From positions 1 through 9,761 of the forward strand of contig JAIVGT010000015.1 of assembly GCA_020201485.1 (NCBI GenBank): 9,761 nt of DNA, given 5' to 3'. This document shows, one piece after another, positions 6,406 to 9,761 of the stretch. This DNA comes from Halobacteriales archaeon. Lineage in GTDB: Archaea > Thermoplasmatota > SW-10-69-26 > JACQPN01 > JAIVGT01. The translations under genes and the position numbers were made by a program. The first letter of the stretch is position 1, and each line of letters begins with the position of its first letter. The notes under the pieces were generated by a model, which ran no database searches, was not told the DNA's origin, and saw only the letters and a program-made list of their open reading frames with translations.

Positions 6406-7887
6406 ATGCGCGCCCCGCTCGCCCTCCTGCCCCTGCTCGTCATCGTCCTTGCCGGCTGCACGGCTCCGCCGCCCGGGCCGGGCGCGAACGCCGCGGGCTG
6501 GGCCCTGGACTGCGGCTTGGGCAGCGCCGAGCGCGTGCAAGGCGCCTGGCTCCAGGACTGCGAGGCGCGCGCCAGCCACACCGACGGGCAGAAGCAGGAG
6601 ATCTGGCTGGGCGTGAACCCGAAGGACGCGCGCAACGTCATCATCGGGGCGAAGGACCTGAACCCCCAGAGCAGCCAGAGCTGCGTGTGGAACGGCGTGA
6701 GCGTCACGCACGACGGCGGGCGCACGTGGAAGGACGTCGTCATCGGCGGCACGTTCGCCTCGCGCCAGCCGGGCGACCCGTTCTTCGGCTACAGCTGCAA
6801 CACCGACCCCATGCTCGCCTTCAGCGCGGACGGCACGCCGCACTACGTCGTCGAGCTGTACAACCTCGCCGGCCCGAACGGCTCCGGCCCCCTCGGCCCC
6901 GACCCGCAGTTCGGCCGCGCCCTGCTCCTCGCCGGGTGGAAGCTCGTGCTGGCGACGAGCCACGACGGCGGCGACACGTGGCCGGACCTGGTCACGCTGA
7001 ACCAGGGCGACGGCATCGCCGCCATCAACGACTACAGCCGCATGACGGTGAGCGGCAAGACGGGGACCATCCTCACCGCCATCAACACCTTCAGCGGCGG
7101 GCCGTTCTTCCTCGCCGGCAGCGCCTACACGGTGTGCACCGTGACCGCGGCGAGCGGCGACGGCGGGAGCGTGCGCCAGCCGGTCATCGTCACCTCCGAC
7201 CCGGCGAGCGGCAACCCGAACTTCGGCTGCCAGGGCATCGCCGTCGCGCCCGATGGCACGGTCGTGCTCGCCGGCGCGGGCGACCCGACGCAGTGGACGA
7301 CGAGCACGGACGACGGCCAGACCTTCGCCACGCCGCACGCCGGCTTCCCCATCCGCGGCATCCCGGGCGTGTTCAACGAGAGCCAGTACCGCACGGGCAC
7401 GAACTTCGAGGTCGCCTACGACCTCACGGATGGCCCGAACAAGGGCACGCTGTACTGCATCTACGCCGCGCGCGACCGGGACGAGGCGGACATCTACCTG
7501 CGCAGCAGCAAGGACAACGGCGCGACGTGGGGCGACGCGGTGCGCGTCAACGACGACGCGCCCGGCTCGCACCAGTTCATCCCGAACCTCGCCGTGGGCA
7601 GCGACGGGAGCGTGCACGCCTTCTTCATGGACAAGCGCTACGACCCCCGGCACGAGCTCATCGACATCACGCACGCCTGGAGCCTGGACGCGGGCAAGAC
7701 GTGGCGCAACGAGCGCGTGACGAACGTGAGCTTCGACGGCGACCTGGGCAAGCACCAGGAAGGCTTCCCGTTCATCGGGGACTACATCGGCGCCGGGGCC
7801 AGCGGCAACGAGGTGTGGGGCGCGTTCCCGGACAGCAGCAACGGGAAGACGACGGTCGTGGCAGCGGCGCGGGTGGTGCGAGCCTAG
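6406..7887 (+). CDS. Asp-box beta-propeller lipoprotein, tandem paralogue 1
   Basis: 493 residues. The signal peptide ends in lipobox LAGC (15-18), so Cys18 should carry lipid and anchor the mature protein outside the membrane. A Pro/Gly-rich tether (19-30) follows. The N-terminal motif GWALDCGLGS (31-40) and DCEARASH (51-58) hold two cysteines shared with the downstream paralogues. Asp boxes: VTHDGGRTW (100-108), TSHDGGDTW (184-192), TSTDDGQTF (299-307), RSSKDNGATW (366-375), SLDAGKTW (426-433). A degenerate sixth near 248-256 fits a six-bladed propeller. The segment HAFFMDKRY (404-412) matches the 'WxDxR' strand of BNR proteins, and the end is FPFIGDYIGAG. No FRIP-type catalytic arginine motif is clear, so enzymatic activity is unproven. 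An in-frame ATG at 6373 overlaps the preceding stop (TGATG), but 6406 is preferred because all three paralogues begin Met-Arg-Ala at ATGCGCGCC just before the lipobox signal. Confidence 0.88.
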   Translation: MRAPLALLPLLVIVLAGCTAPPPGPGANAAGWALDCGLGSAERVQGAWLQDCEARASHTDGQKQEIWLGVNPKDARNVIIGAKDLNPQSSQSCVWNGVSVTHDGGRTWKDVVIGGTFASRQPGDPFFGYSCNTDPMLAFSADGTPHYVVELYNLAGPNGSGPLGPDPQFGRALLLAGWKLVLATSHDGGDTWPDLVTLNQGDGIAAINDYSRMTVSGKTGTILTAINTFSGGPFFLAGSAYTVCTVTAASGDGGSVRQPVIVTSDPASGNPNFGCQGIAVAPDGTVVLAGAGDPTQWTTSTDDGQTFATPHAGFPIRGIPGVFNESQYRTGTNFEVAYDLTDGPNKGTLYCIYAARDRDEADIYLRSSKDNGATWGDAVRVNDDAPGSHQFIPNLAVGSDGSVHAFFMDKRYDPRHELIDITHAWSLDAGKTWRNERVTNVSFDGDLGKHQEGFPFIGDYIGAGASGNEVWGAFPDSSNGKTTVVAAARVVRA

Positions 7888-7893
7888 GGTTCG

Positions 7894-7915
7894 GGCGCGC
7901 CCAGAATGGCGCGCC
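7894..7915. terminator. GC hairpin just after paralogue 1 (possible transcript end)
   Basis: GGCGCGCC, a 6-nt CAGAAT loop, then GGCGCGCC: an 8-bp perfect stem starting 7 bp after the stop codon at 7887. No T-run follows, so it is not a standard intrinsic terminator. It may instead stabilise the 3' end of the upstream message and set the ratio between the two lipoproteins. Confidence 0.35.
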
Positions 7916-7931
7916 GGAGGAGCTGTTCCCC

Positions 7932-7951
7932 AGGCATGACTGGTCGTGCCT
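7932..7951. other. Second hairpin in the gap between paralogues 1 and 2
   Basis: AGGCATGA, a CTGG loop, then TCGTGCCT: eight pairs including one G-U. It lies 16 bp after the first hairpin, within the 141-bp gap 7888-8028. Two stems in a row suggest a regulated junction in the array. The rest of the gap has an A-rich spot near 7986-7998 but no recognisable promoter motif. Confidence 0.3.
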
Positions 7952-8028
7952 CTGATGGGAAGCATCCTGCGGACTCCGGTCCCCCCAATCGCAACAACCC
8001 TCATGAGGCGGGCGCCGTTTCCGCGCCC

Positions 8029-9519
8029 ATGCGCGCCCTCGTCCTGGCCGCGGTGCTCCTCGGCTCCGCGCTCGCCGGCTGCGTCACGAACTCGGCCACG
8101 ATCCCCCCCGCCGGCCTGAACGGATGGATGCTGGACTGCGCCCTCGGCGCGTCCGAGCAGGCGAGGAACGCGAGCTGGGCGCAGCGGTGCGAGGCGCGCG
8201 CGTCGCACAGCGCGGGGCCGAAGGAGGAGACCTGGCTCGCCATCAACCCCACCGATCCGCGCAACGTGGTCGTGGGCGCGAAGGATCTGGACCCGGAGAG
8301 CAGCCAGGGCTGCGTGTGGAACGGCGTGTTCGTCACGCACGACGCGGGCGCGACGTGGAAGGACTTGGTCATCGGCGGCAAGTACGCCGACCGGCAGCCG
8401 GGCGACCCGTTCTTCGGCTACGCGTGCAACACCGATCCCATGTTCCAGTTCACGAAGGACGGCGCGCTGCACTACGGCGTGGAGATGTACAACTTCCTCG
8501 GCCAGAACGCCGACAGCATCGCGCCGAAGGGCCCGGTCACGGACACGCTGGCCGCGCTGAGCGTCATCCCGGGCTGGAAGATCCTGCTCGCCACGAGCCA
8601 CGACGGCGGCGACTCGTGGCCGGACGTCGTCACCTACCAGCAGGACGAGGGCGTGGTCACGGACTTCAGCCGCATGACGGTCAGCCCCACGACCCAGAGC
8701 ATCCTGGAGATGATCGGCGCCGAGGCGGGCGGCTGCCACGTCCTGGCGAGCCGCGATGGGGGCAAGACGGCGGAGGCGGTCCCGGTCGTGCCGGTCGCGC
8801 CCGACGGCAACACGCCGTGCCAGGCCATCGCCGCCTCGCCCAAGGGAACCATCGTGCTCATGGGCTTCGACTTCGGCAACGACCCGGGCGTGCTCACCGG
8901 CAGCGCCAGCACCGTCCCCATCCAGGCGGCGCGCTCCACTGACGACGGGCGGACGTGGATGGACGCGAACATCGCCTTCCCCGTGAAGTTCATCCCGCAG
9001 TTCAACGAGAGCAAGTACCGCGTCGGCAGCGGCTTGGAGCTGGCCTACGACCTCACGAACGGCACGCGCAGCGGCACCCTGTACGCGACCTACGCCAGCG
9101 CGGACCGGGACGAGGCGGACGTGTTCGTGCGCAGCAGCACCGACGACGGCAAGACGTGGGGCGACGCGGTGCGCGTGAACGGTGACGCGCCCGGCCCGCA
9201 CCAGTGGATGCCGAACGTCGCGGTCGCAGGCGACGGCAGCGTGCACGTGTTCTTCATGGACAAGCGCTACACGGCGGAGCACAAGCTCATCGACATCACG
9301 CACGCCGTGAGCTTCGACGGCGGCAAGACCTGGGCCAACGAGCGCGTGAGCAGCGTGCCCTTCGACGGCGACCTGGGCGTGCACCAGGAGGGCTTCCCCT
9401 TCATCGGGGACTACCTGGGCTTGGCGTGCGGCCCGCAGGACTGCTGGGCAGGCTACCCGGACGCGAGCGACGGCAGGACGACCGTGGTCGCGGCGGGCCA
9501 TGTGCACCGCTCCGGCTAA
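8029..9519 (+). CDS. Asp-box beta-propeller lipoprotein, tandem paralogue 2
   Basis: 496 residues, colinear with the preceding gene from the signal peptide to the end. Lipobox LAGC is at 15-18 (Cys18), a short tether follows, then NGWMLDCALGASE (31-43) and RCEARASH (53-60). Asp boxes: VTHDAGATW (102-110), TSHDGGDSW (189-197), a degenerate ASRDGGKTA (240-248), RSTDDGRTW (302-310), RSSTDDGKTW (368-377) and SFDGGKTW (428-435). Six boxes are consistent with a six-bladed propeller. The strand HVFFMDKRY (406-414) and the terminal FPFIGDYLG (456-464) match paralogue 1; the middle (about 215-300) differs most. Cysteines 37, 54, 95 and 133 align with 36, 52, 93 and 131 of paralogue 1. It is a surface-anchored protein of unknown ligand; a sialidase label would be over-precise. 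Codons upstream of 8029 stay open to 7906 but encode no signal peptide, so the ATG at 8029 is chosen. Confidence 0.88.
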   Translation: MRALVLAAVLLGSALAGCVTNSATIPPAGLNGWMLDCALGASEQARNASWAQRCEARASHSAGPKEETWLAINPTDPRNVVVGAKDLDPESSQGCVWNGVFVTHDAGATWKDLVIGGKYADRQPGDPFFGYACNTDPMFQFTKDGALHYGVEMYNFLGQNADSIAPKGPVTDTLAALSVIPGWKILLATSHDGGDSWPDVVTYQQDEGVVTDFSRMTVSPTTQSILEMIGAEAGGCHVLASRDGGKTAEAVPVVPVAPDGNTPCQAIAASPKGTIVLMGFDFGNDPGVLTGSASTVPIQAARSTDDGRTWMDANIAFPVKFIPQFNESKYRVGSGLELAYDLTNGTRSGTLYATYASADRDEADVFVRSSTDDGKTWGDAVRVNGDAPGPHQWMPNVAVAGDGSVHVFFMDKRYTAEHKLIDITHAVSFDGGKTWANERVSSVPFDGDLGVHQEGFPFIGDYLGLACGPQDCWAGYPDASDGRTTVVAAGHVHRSG

Positions 9520-9565
9520 GCGCAGCGCCGGAAGGCTCATGGGCAAGGCCCGGTGTGCGCCCCGC

Positions 9566-9761
9566 ATGCGCGCCGCCGTGCTCACCCTGTGCGCCCTCCT
9601 CCTGTCGGGCTGCGTCTCCACCCCGCCCGCCGCCCCGCCCGGCCCGGGCGGCCCGCCCCTCGCCGCGAGCGGCTGGCACCTGGACTGCATGCTGGGCTCG
9701 TACGAGCGCGCCAACGCGAGCGCGTCCGGGAACGGCACGTGGCGGCAGGACTGCATCGCGC
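9566..9761 (+). CDS. Asp-box-type lipoprotein, tandem paralogue 3, N-terminal part (cut by window edge)
   Basis: 65 codons before the right edge. It has a signal peptide with lipobox LSGC (13-16, Cys16 lipidated) and a Pro/Gly/Ala-rich tether (17-35). The paralogue motif follows: SGWHLDCMLGSYERA at 35-49 and WRQDC at 59-63, with Cys41 and Cys63 aligning with the first two mature cysteines of paralogues 1 and 2. The Asp-box region lies outside the window; its presence is inferred from homology of the N-terminus. The ATG at 9566 has the same ATGCGCGCC context as its two paralogues. An in-frame ATG at 9539 would add nine residues before the signal peptide. Only 46 bp separate it from paralogue 2, so the two are probably co-transcribed. 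Confidence 0.8.
   Translation, partial: MRAAVLTLCALLLSGCVSTPPAAPPGPGGPPLAASGWHLDCMLGSYERANASASGNGTWRQDCIA

Larger units (their letters stand above)
6406..9761 (+). repeat. Tandem gene-duplication array of lipoprotein genes
   Basis: Three paralogous genes follow head to tail, with starts 1,623 and 1,537 bp apart. Conserved DNA includes a 27-bp identical run at 6766-6792 and 8395-8421 (encoding QPGDPFFGY) and the ATGCGCGCC start context at 6406, 8029 and 9566. The protein copies are clearly diverged, so the duplications are old and the copies have probably been kept for different ligands. The array is open at the right edge. Confidence 0.85.

Noticed and set aside
7999..8008. 10-bp palindrome CCTCATGAGG before paralogue 2
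   Set aside because: Palindromes of this length are expected several times by chance in a window of this size; similar ones occur at 2443-2452 and 3797-3806.
5881..9756. A 1,291-codon open frame on the minus strand across the whole lipoprotein array
   Set aside because: It is antisense to three genes with signal peptides, lipoboxes and conserved repeats. Its product is a repetitive Arg/Ala/Val-rich sequence with no domain, as expected from GC-rich codon use mirrored on the other strand.
3824..9761. Calling the Asp-box proteins sialidases
   Set aside because: Asp boxes alone occur in many non-sialidase propellers, and no FRIP motif or clear catalytic arginine triad is visible.

Overview
This is a very GC-rich (about 70%), densely coded window with no RNA genes, transposons or CRISPR array that I can see. 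It suggests a high-GC free-living prokaryote. I lean towards an archaeon, perhaps a high-GC Thermoplasmatota lineage, for four reasons: several genes have no Shine-Dalgarno sequence and look leaderless, there is a short FdhD-like protein, there is an ArsR-like winged-helix regulator, and there are many exported Asp-box beta-propellers. A GC-rich bacterium cannot be excluded. No marker gene settles the question.

Left part (1-2534, minus strand): a membrane-embedded Ser/Thr protein kinase (189-2363) is followed after 3 bp by the start of an ArsR-type helix-turn-helix regulator (1-185, cut by the window edge). The regulator's ribosome-binding site lies inside the end of the kinase gene, so the two are almost certainly co-expressed. 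Upstream on the same strand, across a 170-bp gap, lies a hotdog-fold thioesterase (2534-2929). It is divergent from an FdhD-like gene (2983-3696, plus strand). That FdhD homologue lacks the cysteine pair used for sulfur transfer.

Middle (3697-5809): a secreted, cysteine-rich Asp-box beta-propeller (3824-5143) ends exactly where a convergent GNAT acetyltransferase (5144-5614, minus strand) ends.

Right part (5810-9761, plus strand): a small secreted eight-cysteine protein overlaps by one base (TGATG) the reading frame of an Asp-box propeller lipoprotein (6406-7887). This is followed by a second (8029-9519) and the start of a third (9566 to the window end) paralogous lipoprotein. They form a tandem array with a period of about 1.55-1.6 kb that continues beyond the window. 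All three share a start context (ATGCGCGCC), a lipobox ending in Gly-Cys, a proline/alanine-rich tether and an N-terminal W-x-LDC-x-LGS motif. They look like surface-anchored proteins built to the same plan. Their ligand or substrate is unknown, and no sialidase catalytic motif is evident.

The long open frames antisense to these genes (for example 5881-9756 minus and 15-2594 plus) are by-products of high-GC codon use and are not annotated.
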